Assembly (NCBI GenBank): GCA_963824705.1
Contig: CAWGQE010000003.1
Coordinates: forward strand, 1,240,001-1,304,000
Direction of reading: 5' to 3'
Origin: VRUE01 sp963824705
GTDB taxonomy: Bacteria > Actinomycetota > Thermoleophilia > Solirubrobacterales > 70-9
DNA length: 64,000 nucleotides
Numbering within the stretch: position 1 is the first letter of the stretch; every line of letters begins with the position of its first letter. The notes under the pieces were generated by a model that was given only the letters and a program-made list of their open reading frames with translations, was not told where the DNA came from and searched no databases. Both the position numbers and the translations under genes were made by a program. Below are positions 14,511 to 22,452 of the stretch, in pieces.

Positions 14511-14614
14511 GCGGGCACTTGTTCGCAGGCATGCCAAACACACCGCGCCGCTGAGCGTCCCGTGGCAGCCTCCGCATCCCTCGTCCTCTTGAAGCTCCAC
14601 CTCACCTCTTACTA

Positions 14615-15256
14615 GTGCCTGTCCCGCGCAGGTTCGATCGCCGCCCGCCCGAGCGCGACACGACGCGCATCAACGAGCGGATCCGCGTGCCCAAAGTGCG
14701 CCTGATCGGGGCCGACGGGGAGCAGCTCGGAATCGTCGAGATCGCCGAGGCGATGAAACGGGCGCAGGACGCCGACCTCGACTTGGTCGAGGTGGCCCCG
14801 GGCTCGAAGCCGCCGGTCACCCGCCTGCTCGACTACTCGAAGTACAAATACGAGCAGGAGCAGAAGCAGAAGGCCGCCCGCAAGCACCAGACCCAGGTCA
14901 ACGTGCGCGAGATCAAGCTGCGGCCGAAGATCGCCGTCCACGACTACGAGACCAAGAAGGGTCACGTCGAGCGCTTCCTGCGTCAGCGCAACAAAGTCAA
15001 GATCACGATCATGTTCCGCGGCCGCGAGCAGGCGCATCCGGAGCGGGGCAGGAACCTGCTGCAGCGCCTCTTCGAGGACCTCGACGGGCTTGCCGTGATC
15101 GAGTCCGCGCCGTTGCAGGAAGGGCGCAACATGAGCATGATGCTCGCGCCCAGCAAAGAGGTCGAGGCGCAGGCCAAACAGGACGATCCGCCGGTCGACG
15201 AGGCCGAGTCCGAGACCGGCTCAGACGGCGACTCCGAGTCTCCTGCAGAGGAATAG
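14615..15256 (+). CDS. infC: Translation initiation factor IF-3
   Basis: The protein has 213 residues. IF-3 binds the 30S subunit, prevents premature 50S joining and checks start-codon selection. The N-terminal domain has INERIRVPKVRLIGADGEQL and the linker DYSKYKYEQEQKQKAARKHQ. The C-terminal domain follows with VREIKLRPKIAVHDYETKK and the basic NKVKITIMFRGRE segment. A 30-residue acidic tail extends beyond the usual end. Start is GTG 14615, in line with the relaxed start codons known for infC. The usual rpmI partner lies 1.3 kb downstream, separated by a damaged wecB on the other strand. Confidence 0.96.
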   Translation: MPVPRRFDRRPPERDTTRINERIRVPKVRLIGADGEQLGIVEIAEAMKRAQDADLDLVEVAPGSKPPVTRLLDYSKYKYEQEQKQKAARKHQTQVNVREIKLRPKIAVHDYETKKGHVERFLRQRNKVKITIMFRGREQAHPERGRNLLQRLFEDLDGLAVIESAPLQEGRNMSMMLAPSKEVEAQAKQDDPPVDEAESETGSDGDSESPAEE

Positions 15257-15372
15257 AGACCGCCCCGGCAGGGGGTTCCACTTAACTTTTTCGAGTCGCG
15301 TTTGTGGCTGGCGGCGATGGCCGGTCGCGAAAAAGTACAAGACGTTTCACCCCCTACCGGGGCGGTCTCTAT
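15253..15372. repeat. Nested inverted-repeat element between convergent infC and wecB
   Basis: The outer arms are ATAGAGACCGCCCCGG plus CAGGGGG (15253-15275) and its near-perfect reverse complement (15350-15372), 22 of 23 pairs. The inner stem is CTTTTTCG (15286-15293) with CGAAAAAG (15328-15335). The flanks CACTTAA and TACAAGACGTT also occur in the copies at 38824 and 42975. Each outer arm end supplies the TAG stop codon of one of the two convergent genes. It could serve as a bidirectional terminator. Confidence 0.88.
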
Positions 15373-16453
15373 CTCGTGGCGACTACGTCGGCGATTCGCT
15401 CTGCTGCGTGGCCGTCCCAGAGGGGAGGAGGCTCGGATGGCGGAGGTGGCTGCGCTGCGAGAGCTGCAGGGATGGTGGCTATTGCTGCTGGGTCCAGGCC
15501 GAGAAGCGTGTTGGTGCCGGCGCGGATCGTCACCGGGCGCTCGGTGTTGTCGCGCAGGGTGAAGCAGGGGATGCCCAGGTAGGTCGTCTCCTCCTGGATC
15601 CCACCGGAGTCGGTGAGGACGGCGCCGGCATCGGCGATCAGCGAGAGGAAGTCGACGTAGCCGAGCGGCTCGGAGAGCAGCAGACCGGGATGCTCGGACT
15701 CGATCGCCTCCAGCTTCTTGCGCGTGCGCGGGTGGACCGGGAAGACGACCGGCATCTCGCGGGCGAGCTCGGCAAGTCGGCGCACCGTCTCGGGAAGCAG
15801 CTCGTCGTCGACGATGGCGGGACGGTGCAGGGTGACGAGCGCGTACCCGCCCGGCTCGACGCCGAGCTTTGCCGCGGACCCGGCGGCTCGGAAGCGGTCT
15901 CCAGCGCGACCAGGGTGTCGATCATCATGTTGCCGACGAAGTGGATCCGCTCCTCGGCGATGCCCTCGCGCGCGCAGGTTCTCGACGTCGCCTCGTCGCT
16001 GTGCAGGAACAGCCATCGGCTGATCGCGTCGGTGAGGATCCGGTTGATCTCCTCGGGCATCGTGCGGTCGAAGCTGCGCAGGCCCGCCTCGACGTGGGCC
16101 ACCGGGACGCCGCAGCTTGACCGCGGTCAGCGGCGCAGGCGAGCGTCGAGTTGACGTCGCCGACGACCACCACGAGCGTCGGGCCGCTCGCTTCGAGCAG
16201 ACCGGCTCGAACCGCTCCATCACCTCGCGCGGTCTGCGCGGCATGGCTGCCCGATCCGACCCCGAGGCATGTGGTCCGGGCGCGGGCACGTCGAGCTCCT
16301 CGAAGAACACCTCCGACATCGTCGCTCGTCGTAGTGCTGCCCGGTGTGGACGATCGTGTGGCGGCCCTCCGGCAGGCGCTTGCGCAGCGCCGCGATCACA
16401 GGCGCCGTCTTGACGAAGTTGGGGCGGGTCCCGATCACATAGACGATCCGCAT
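15369..16453 (-). pseudogene. wecB: UDP-N-acetylglucosamine 2-epimerase with several frameshifts
   Basis: The family sequence is all there but split across frames. The start MRIVYVIGTRPNFVKTAPVI and HTIVHTGQHYDE are in one frame (16453 to about 16325), MSEVFFEELDVPAP in a second, VVVVGDVNSTLACA in another, VAHVEAGLRSFDRTMPEEIN and FVGNMMIDTLVALE in another. Then YALVTLHRPAIVDDELLPET and VLTDSGGIQEETTYLGIPCF run in one frame to the stop at 15369. At least five indels fall between about 15890 and 16330. The enzyme would interconvert UDP-GlcNAc and UDP-ManNAc for surface polysaccharides. Conserved motifs are otherwise intact and no internal stop has accumulated, so local sequencing error is as likely as a true pseudogene. 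Confidence 0.85.
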
Positions 16454-16526
16454 CGGGCGCCAGCGTACCTGCGCCAGCCACCGCACCGGCGGGGGCAGGG
16501 GCCGGTCTGCTTCAATACCCGTCCCG

Positions 16527-16727
16527 ATGCCGAAGATGAAAACCCACTCGGGCGCCAAGAAGCGCTTTCGCAAGACCGCCAAGGGCAAGCTGCGTGGGCG
16601 GCGCGCCTACTCGAGCCACATCCTCGAGAAAAAGTCGCCGAAGCGCAAGCGGCAGATGGGGCGGCCGGTCGTGATTGCCAAGGCCGACGAAAAGCGCGTG
16701 CGGACTCTGCTTGGAGGCGGCAAGTGA
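16527..16727 (+). CDS. rpmI: 50S ribosomal protein L35
   Basis: This is a 66-residue basic protein, MPKMKTHSGAKKRFRKTAKG, the canonical L35 N-terminus, with the expected length. Its TGA stop overlaps the GTG start of rplT, so the two are translationally coupled. It begins the rpmI-rplT-trmH-pheS-pheT series. The normal upstream partner infC is displaced. The ATG is 47 bp past the likely old 3' edge of the wecB insertion (its start codon at 16453 on the other strand). Confidence 0.97.
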   Translation: MPKMKTHSGAKKRFRKTAKGKLRGRRAYSSHILEKKSPKRKRQMGRPVVIAKADEKRVRTLLGGGK

Positions 16728-17083
16728 GCCGGGTCAAGCGCTCCGTCCACGCCCGCAAGAAGCGGCGCAAGGTACTGAAGGAAGCGAAAGGCTATTTCGG
16801 CCGCAAGCATTCCTCCTACCGTTTCGCCAAAGAGCAGGTGCAGCGCTCGGGGATGTACGCCTATCGGGACCGGCGCAACCGCAAGCGCGAGTTCCGGCGG
16901 CTCTGGATCACGCGGATCAACGCCGCAGCGCGGCTCGAGGGCATGAGCTACTCGCAGCTGATCCACGGCCTCAGCGAGTCCGGCGTCGAGGTCAACCGCA
17001 AGATGCTGGCCGAGATCGCGGTTTCCGACCGCGAGGCCTTCCGCCGATTTGTGGAGCTAGCCCGGGAGGGTGCAGCCGCCTAG
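16724..17083 (+). CDS. rplT: 50S ribosomal protein L20
   Basis: This 119-residue protein starts at GTG 16724, overlapping the rpmI stop as GTGA, with GGAGG upstream inside rpmI. The sequence SRVKRSVHARKKRRKVLKEA and YRDRRNRKREFRRLWITRIN are canonical for L20, which binds 23S rRNA early in assembly. In many bacteria L20 also represses its own operon. No leader structure for that is obvious here. A terminator-like hairpin follows within 30 bp, though the downstream genes are co-oriented. Confidence 0.97.
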   Translation: MSRVKRSVHARKKRRKVLKEAKGYFGRKHSSYRFAKEQVQRSGMYAYRDRRNRKREFRRLWITRINAAARLEGMSYSQLIHGLSESGVEVNRKMLAEIAVSDREAFRRFVELAREGAAA

Positions 17084-17111
17084 CTGCAACCCACACTTTC
17101 CACTTCCCGGG

Positions 17112-17137
17112 CGGGCCGTCTTCACGGCCCGTTTTTT
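17112..17137 (+). terminator. Rho-independent terminator after rplT
   Basis: CGGGCCGT-CTTC-ACGGCCCG (17112-17131) is a perfect 8-bp stem with a four-base loop, followed by TTTTTT. This is the best canonical terminator in the window. It would separate rpmI-rplT from trmH-pheST or attenuate read-through. Confidence 0.9.
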
Positions 17138-17198
17138 ATTTGTCCGAGGCCGCATCGGACGTCCCAGGAGAAGATTCGACCGACCCGAACTGACAGAG

Positions 17199-17918
17199 AT
17201 GATTTCCAGCCCCCAAAACGAGAAGCTGAAACTGGTCCGCAAGCTGCGCGAGCGCAAGCACCGCGAGCGCGAGGGCCTGTTCGCGACCGAGGGTGAGGAC
17301 TTGGTCCAGGCGGGGCTTGCGGCCGGCGCCGAGCCGCACCTCCTGCTCAGTGCCGCCGGCAGCGATCTGGAGGGCGAAGAGGTAGAGCCGGAGCTGCTAG
17401 CCGACGTCTCGGTGCTGGGCTCGGGAACCCGGGCGATTGCCGTCTGGCCCCAGGTGTGGGCGAGCGAGGCGGCGACTCCCTGCGTTTACCTGCACGGCGT
17501 CGCCGACCCGGGCAATGTCGGCGCGATCGTCCGCACCGCGCATGCCCTTGCGGGGGGGACGGTCGTACTCGGCCCCGACTGCGCCGATCCGTTCGGCCCC
17601 AAGGCGGTACGGGCAAGCATGGGATCGGTCTTCGGTCAGCCGCTGCTGCGGGCGAGGATCGAGGTGGCGCCGAGGCCACGGGCGGCTCTGGTGGCCCATG
17701 GCGGCGAAGGGCTTGGCGCCCTGAGCGACGTCGCGACCGTCTGCCTCGGCGCGGAGCGCGAGGGGCTGTCCCCCGAGGTGTTGGATGAGTGCGACGTGCA
17801 GGTAACGATTCCGCTGCGCCCCGGCGCTGCCGAGTCGCTCAACGTCGCCGCTGCGGCGGCCATAGCGTGCGAGCGGTTATCGTCGCCCGCCATGCAGGAG
17901 GCGGCCGACGATGCTTGA
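17199..17918 (+). CDS. SpoU/TrmH family RNA 2'-O-methyltransferase
   Basis: The protein has 239 residues from ATG 17199; longer frames run back through the terminator. It has an N-terminal substrate-binding domain (ISSPQNEKLKLVRKLRERKH) and a C-terminal SPOUT methyltransferase knot with all three motifs: VADPGNVGAIVRTAHALAG, the LGAEREGLS loop, and VTIPLRPGAAESLNVAAAAA. It methylates ribose 2'-OH in rRNA or tRNA using S-adenosylmethionine. The gene lies between rplT and pheS, a position seen for this family in many Gram-positive genomes. Its end overlaps the pheS start by 8 nt. Confidence 0.92.
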   Translation: MISSPQNEKLKLVRKLRERKHREREGLFATEGEDLVQAGLAAGAEPHLLLSAAGSDLEGEEVEPELLADVSVLGSGTRAIAVWPQVWASEAATPCVYLHGVADPGNVGAIVRTAHALAGGTVVLGPDCADPFGPKAVRASMGSVFGQPLLRARIEVAPRPRAALVAHGGEGLGALSDVATVCLGAEREGLSPEVLDECDVQVTIPLRPGAAESLNVAAAAAIACERLSSPAMQEAADDA

Positions 17919-18969
17919 GCGGATCGAGAAGATCGAGGCGGAGGCGACGGCCGCGATCGCCGCTGGGGGCGGCACCGCCGAGCTGGAGGAGCTGCGGGTC
18001 CGCCACCTGGGTCGCAAAGCGGAGCTGACCGCGATCCTGCGCGGGATCGCCGAGCTTCCCGCGGAGGAACGGGGCGCGGTCGGCGCCGCGGCAAACCGGG
18101 CCCGCAAGGCGCTTGAGGAGCTGCTCGAGGGGCGCGCGGCGCAGCTCGACGCCGCCGAGATGGATGCGCTTCTGGTCGGCGACCGGGTCGACGTGACGCT
18201 GCCGGGCGCCCCGGCGCATCCGGCGGGGCACCTCCACCTGATCACCCGCACGACGCGGCAGATCGAGGACGTGATGGTCGGACTGGGCTACCGGGTCGTC
18301 GAGGGGCCCGAGATCGAGCACGACTACTACAACTTCACCGCCCTCAATCACCCGCCCGGGCACCCGGCGCGGATGCTCCAGGACACCTTCTACGTTCAGT
18401 CAACCCCCGAAGTGCTGCTGCGCACCCATGCCTCGCCGGTGCAGATCCGCTCGATGGAGACGCAGGCCCCGCCAGTCTTCCTGATCATGCCGGGCAAGGT
18501 CTACCGTCGCGATTCCGACGCGACTCATACGCCGATGTTCCACCAGGTCGAGGGTCTGGCGATCGGCGAGGGAATCACGCTCGCCGACCTGAAGGGCACG
18601 CTGGAGGAGCTGCTGAGGGCGATCTTCGGCGAGGAGCGGGAGATCCGCATGCGGCCGCACTTCTTCCCCTTCACCGAGCCCAGCGTCGAGGTCGACGTCT
18701 CCTGCTTCCGCTGTGGGGGCACCGGGACCTTGGCTGGCGGCGAGCGTTGCAACCTCTGCAAGGGCCAGGGCTGGATCGAGATCCTCGGCGCCGGGATGGT
18801 CGACCCCAACGTGCTCGGCTTCGTCGCTGAGAACGGCTATGACCCAGATCGGGTCCAGGGCTTCGCCTTTGGGATGGGGGTCGAGCGGATCGCGATGCTG
18901 CGGCACGGCGTTCCGGATCTGCGCCGCTTCTTCGACAACGACGTGCGGATGCTGGGGCAATTCCTATGA
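17911..18969 (+). CDS. pheS: Phenylalanyl-tRNA synthetase alpha subunit
   Basis: The protein has 352 residues. It has the N-terminal coiled coil (about 1-90), then the class II catalytic domain with the motif 2 region HTPMFHQVEGLAIGEG, a four-cysteine CFRCGGTG/CNLCKGQG segment and motif 3 in FAFGMGVERIAMLRHG. It forms the alpha2-beta2 enzyme with PheT and holds the aminoacylation site. ATG 17911 overlaps the trmH end. Its own stop overlaps the pheT start (ATGA), giving tight coupling of the two subunits. Confidence 0.97.
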   Translation: MLERIEKIEAEATAAIAAGGGTAELEELRVRHLGRKAELTAILRGIAELPAEERGAVGAAANRARKALEELLEGRAAQLDAAEMDALLVGDRVDVTLPGAPAHPAGHLHLITRTTRQIEDVMVGLGYRVVEGPEIEHDYYNFTALNHPPGHPARMLQDTFYVQSTPEVLLRTHASPVQIRSMETQAPPVFLIMPGKVYRRDSDATHTPMFHQVEGLAIGEGITLADLKGTLEELLRAIFGEEREIRMRPHFFPFTEPSVEVDVSCFRCGGTGTLAGGERCNLCKGQGWIEILGAGMVDPNVLGFVAENGYDPDRVQGFAFGMGVERIAMLRHGVPDLRRFFDNDVRMLGQFL

Positions 18970-21458
18970 GAGTCCCGTTCTCGTGGTTGCGCGAGTACTG
19001 CGATCCCGGCATCGATGCCGGCCCCCTCGCCGAGCGCTTGGCGATGACCGGGACCGAGGTCGAGCGGGTCGGCATCGTCGGGCCGCCCGCGGCGGAGGGC
19101 TTCGTGATCGGCAAGGTGCTGGAGCGTGAGAAGCACCCCGACGCCGACCGGCTCAGCGTCTGCACGGTCGATACCGGCGACGGCGCTCCGCGCACGATCG
19201 TCTGCGGCGCCCCCAACGTGGCGGCGGGACAGACCGTGCCCGTGGCGCTGCCGGGGGCGACGATGCCCGGTGGCGCGAAGCTCGGCAAGGCGAAGCTGCG
19301 CGGGGTCGAGTCGCACGGAATGATCCTCTCCGCCGCCGAGCTGGAGGTCGCCGAGGAGTCGGCGGGGATCCTGGTGCTCGACGACGGCCCCGCCCCGGGA
19401 ACGCCGCTCGGCGAGGTGCTGCCGGTTGCCGAGCCGGTGCTGGAGCTCGAGGTGACGCCCAACCGGCCCGACTGCCTCGGCATCTACGGGGTGGCGCGCG
19501 AGGTGCACGCGATCAGCGGCGCTCCGCTTGCCGCTGGGCCCTGGGAGGAAGATGCGCCCGCCGCCGGAGAGGGTGAGGTGGGCGATTACGCCTCGGTGAC
19601 GGTTGAGGTGCCGGAGCTCTGCCCGCGGTTCACCGCGCGTGTCTTCACCGACGTCACGATCGGACCCTCGCCGGCCTGGTTGCAGGCGCGTTTGAGCGCC
19701 GCCGGTCAACGCTCGATCAACAACGTCGTCGACATCACCAACTACGTGATGCTGCTGACCGCGCAGCCGCTGCACGCCTTCGACCTCGACAAGGTTCCCG
19801 ACGGGGCGCTCACCGTCCGAGTGGCCGGCGACGGCGAGAAGATGACGACGCTAGACGACGTCGAGCGGAGCTTCGACGCCGAGACGGTGCTGGTCTGCGA
19901 CAGCCGCGGCCCCTCGGGCATCGCCGGGATCATGGGCGGCCAGGTCTCCGAGGTTTCCGACGCCACCACGCGTGTCCTGCTCGAGGTCGCCAACTGGAAC
20001 GGGACCAACATCCTGCGCACGTCGCGCCTGCTCGGCCTGCGCTCGGAGGCTTCCTCGCGCTTCGAGAAACAGCTCCACCCGGAGCTCTGCATGCGGGCGC
20101 AGCGGATCGCCTCGAGGCTGATGGTCGAGCTCTGCGGGGCGAAGCTGGTGCCCGGGACGATCGACGTGGCCGCGGAGGTTCCGGCCGCCCAGCAGATCCG
20201 CCTGCGTGGCGAGCGGGTCGAAGGGCTGCTCGGGGTGAAGATCGAGCAGTCCGACCAGAGTGCCTACCTGGAGCGGCTCGGCTTCGTGGTCGAGGTCGAT
20301 GGGGAGGATCTCGTCGTCGGCGTCCCACCCGACCGCCACTACGACGTCACCCGCGAGGCCGACCTGATCGAGGAGGTCGCGCGCGTCCACGGCATCGACC
20401 AGCACCTGCCCTCGACCCTGCCGGGCTCCACCGGGCAGGCGGGCGCCCTGCGCCGCGACCAGCGGTTGCGCCGCCGCGCCGAGGACGCGCTGCGCGACCT
20501 CGGCTTCGACGAGATCGTCGGCTGGAGCTTCACCGACCCGGGCGAGGCAGAGCGGTTGCGGATCCCCGCCGGCGACCCGCGGGCCGAGGGCGTGACGATC
20601 TCCAACCCACTCTCCGAGGATCAATCCGTGATGCGGACGAACCTGCTCGGCTCGCTGTTGAACGCTGCCCAGCGCAACCTCTCGCGCGACGCCGAGCAGG
20701 TGGCCCTCTTCGAGTCCGGCCGCATCTACCTCAACCACCCGCCGACGGGCCTCAAAGCGAACCCTGAGTTCGCTTTGAGGCCCGTCGGCCCCATGGGCGG
20801 CGAATTTGCTGGGGAGCGGGATGCGCCGTTCGTTGAGCCGCACCGGCTCGGGGCGTTGGCGGTTGGACCGCTGGCGCCACGCTCCTGGCGGGGTGGGGGC
20901 GAGCCGGCGGACTTCTTCGCGCTCAAGGGAGTGCTGGAGGGCCTTGCGGCTCGCCTCGGCGTGTCGCTCGCCTTCGAGCCCAGCGGAGAGCCCTTCCTGC
21001 ATCCAGGGCGCAGCGCGAAGCTGCTCGTCGACGGGGCGGACGCGGGTTGGATCGGCGAGCTGCACCCGCTCGTCTGCCGTCAGTGGGATCTCGATTCCGC
21101 GGTCGGCTTTGAAGCCGACCTGTCGGCGCTGGTCGACGCCGCCTCCGCCGGCGAGGAGACCTTCGAGGACGTAACCGAGTTTCCGGCCGTGCTCCAGGAT
21201 CTCGCCGTCGTCGTGCCCGACGACGTGCCTGCGGCGCGAGTGCGTGACGCGGTGCTCGCCGGAGGCGGAGAGCTGTTGCGGGGCGCCGAGGTCTTTGACC
21301 TCTACGCGGGCGAGCAGCTGGGGGAGGGGCGCAAGAGCCTCGCCCTGCGGCTCGAGTTCCGGGCCGAGGACCGCACCCTTACCGATGAGGAGGTCGCGGC
21401 CAGGCGCGAGGCGATCGCCTCCGAGCTGGACGAGATTGGAGGGTCGCTGCGTGAGTGA
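18966..21458 (+). CDS. pheT: Phenylalanyl-tRNA synthetase beta subunit
   Basis: The protein has 830 residues, normal for PheT. It has the N-terminal B1 domain (VPFSWLREYC), the tRNA-binding EMAP/Trbp111-like domain (about 40-150, GMILSAAELEV), the B3/B4 editing domain, the B5 domain, the core (EASSRFEKQLHPELC) and the C-terminal ferredoxin-fold anticodon-binding domain. Around residues 592-608 the sequence PPTGLKANPEFALRPVG is encoded by a 49-bp perfect hairpin (20741-20789) and looks like an insertion in a surface loop. The gene overlaps argC by 8 nt, joining translation and arginine genes in one transcript. Confidence 0.96.
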   Translation: MRVPFSWLREYCDPGIDAGPLAERLAMTGTEVERVGIVGPPAAEGFVIGKVLEREKHPDADRLSVCTVDTGDGAPRTIVCGAPNVAAGQTVPVALPGATMPGGAKLGKAKLRGVESHGMILSAAELEVAEESAGILVLDDGPAPGTPLGEVLPVAEPVLELEVTPNRPDCLGIYGVAREVHAISGAPLAAGPWEEDAPAAGEGEVGDYASVTVEVPELCPRFTARVFTDVTIGPSPAWLQARLSAAGQRSINNVVDITNYVMLLTAQPLHAFDLDKVPDGALTVRVAGDGEKMTTLDDVERSFDAETVLVCDSRGPSGIAGIMGGQVSEVSDATTRVLLEVANWNGTNILRTSRLLGLRSEASSRFEKQLHPELCMRAQRIASRLMVELCGAKLVPGTIDVAAEVPAAQQIRLRGERVEGLLGVKIEQSDQSAYLERLGFVVEVDGEDLVVGVPPDRHYDVTREADLIEEVARVHGIDQHLPSTLPGSTGQAGALRRDQRLRRRAEDALRDLGFDEIVGWSFTDPGEAERLRIPAGDPRAEGVTISNPLSEDQSVMRTNLLGSLLNAAQRNLSRDAEQVALFESGRIYLNHPPTGLKANPEFALRPVGPMGGEFAGERDAPFVEPHRLGALAVGPLAPRSWRGGGEPADFFALKGVLEGLAARLGVSLAFEPSGEPFLHPGRSAKLLVDGADAGWIGELHPLVCRQWDLDSAVGFEADLSALVDAASAGEETFEDVTEFPAVLQDLAVVVPDDVPAARVRDAVLAGGGELLRGAEVFDLYAGEQLGEGRKSLALRLEFRAEDRTLTDEEVAARREAIASELDEIGGSLRE
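20741..20789. repeat. 22-bp perfect inverted repeat inside pheT
   Basis: GCCGACGGGCCTCAAAGCGA plus AC (20741-20762) is the exact reverse complement of 20768-20789, around a 5-nt loop. The frame stays open through it. The encoded peptide falls in the variable stretch after FESGRIYL. There is no inner TTTTTCG stem, so this is a shorter type than the nested elements. Confidence 0.85.
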
Positions 21459-22452
21459 GAAAGCGAGAGTCCTCGTCGCCGGAGCCTCGGGCTTCACCGG
21501 TGCCCTTGCCGCCCAGATCGTCTGGCGCCACCCGCGCCTGGAGCTGGTCGGCGTCACCTCGCGCAGCGATGCCGGTACCAGGCTGGACCGGCTCTACCCG
21601 CGTTACCGCGTGCCGCTGGAGCTGACCGAGCTCGACCTCGACACGCTGGAGGACGTCGATGCGGCAATCGTCGCCTACCCGCATGGCGCCTCGGCGCCGA
21701 CCGTCGCCGCGCTGCGCGGCCTCGGCGCGCTGGTCGTCGATCTCTCGGCCGATTTCCGGCTGCGCGACTTGCCGACCTACGAGCGCTGGTACGGCGAGCA
21801 CGGGGCGCCCGAGCTGCTTGACGGCGCCGTCTACGGGCTGACCGAGTTCTACCGGGAGCAACTGCGTGGGGCCGAACTGGTCGCGACGCCGGGGTGCTAC
21901 CCGACCGCGAGCGTGCTCGCGCTGGCGCCGCTGGCCGAGCGGGGCCTGCTGACCGATGTCGTCATCGACGCCAAGCAGGGCGTCTCCGGCGCCGGTCGCG
22001 GCGGTGGCGACGAGATGCACTACGTCTCGATGGATGAGAACGCCTTCGCCTACAAGACCGAGGGCCACCGGCACAGGCCCGAGATCGAGCAGGAGCTGGC
22101 GGCGCTCGGCAGCCAGACGCCGGTCACCTTCGTGCCGCATCTGCTGCCGCTCGATCAGGGCGAGCTGACCAGCTGCTACGCGCAGCTGAGCGAGCCGATG
22201 TCCAAGCAGGAGGTGCAGGCGCTCTACGCGGAGCGCTACGCCGAAGAGCCCTTCGTCCACGCCGTCGACCGCCCGCCGGGCCTGCGCGACGTGCGCGACA
22301 CGAACGAGTGCCACGTCTACGTCACGGTCGAGGAGCGCGGGCGAGTGCTCGCCTTCTCGGCGATCGACAACCTCTGGAAGGGAGCCTCGGGACAGGCGGT
22401 GCAGAACCTCAACCTGATGTTGGGCTTCGAGGAGGCCGAGGGGCTCAGATGA
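21451..22452 (+). CDS. argC: N-acetyl-gamma-glutamyl-phosphate reductase
   Basis: The protein has 333 residues from GTG 21451. It reduces N-acetyl-glutamyl phosphate to the semialdehyde, the third step of arginine synthesis. It has the N-terminal Rossmann motif VLVAGASGFTGALAA, the catalytic cysteine in TPGCYPTASVLALAPL, and the QGVSGAGRGG loop. The start lies inside the last codons of pheT, and the stop overlaps the argJ ATG. It is the first gene of an argC-J-B-D-G cluster. No ARG-box operator can sit immediately upstream, because this is coding sequence. Confidence 0.96.
   Translation: MSEKARVLVAGASGFTGALAAQIVWRHPRLELVGVTSRSDAGTRLDRLYPRYRVPLELTELDLDTLEDVDAAIVAYPHGASAPTVAALRGLGALVVDLSADFRLRDLPTYERWYGEHGAPELLDGAVYGLTEFYREQLRGAELVATPGCYPTASVLALAPLAERGLLTDVVIDAKQGVSGAGRGGGDEMHYVSMDENAFAYKTEGHRHRPEIEQELAALGSQTPVTFVPHLLPLDQGELTSCYAQLSEPMSKQEVQALYAERYAEEPFVHAVDRPPGLRDVRDTNECHVYVTVEERGRVLAFSAIDNLWKGASGQAVQNLNLMLGFEEAEGLR

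Noticed and set aside
14511..14614. infC leader considered as a riboswitch or L20-type regulatory RNA
   Set aside because: It is C-rich with no stable hairpin or pseudoknot that I could draw, and rplT is in a separate unit.
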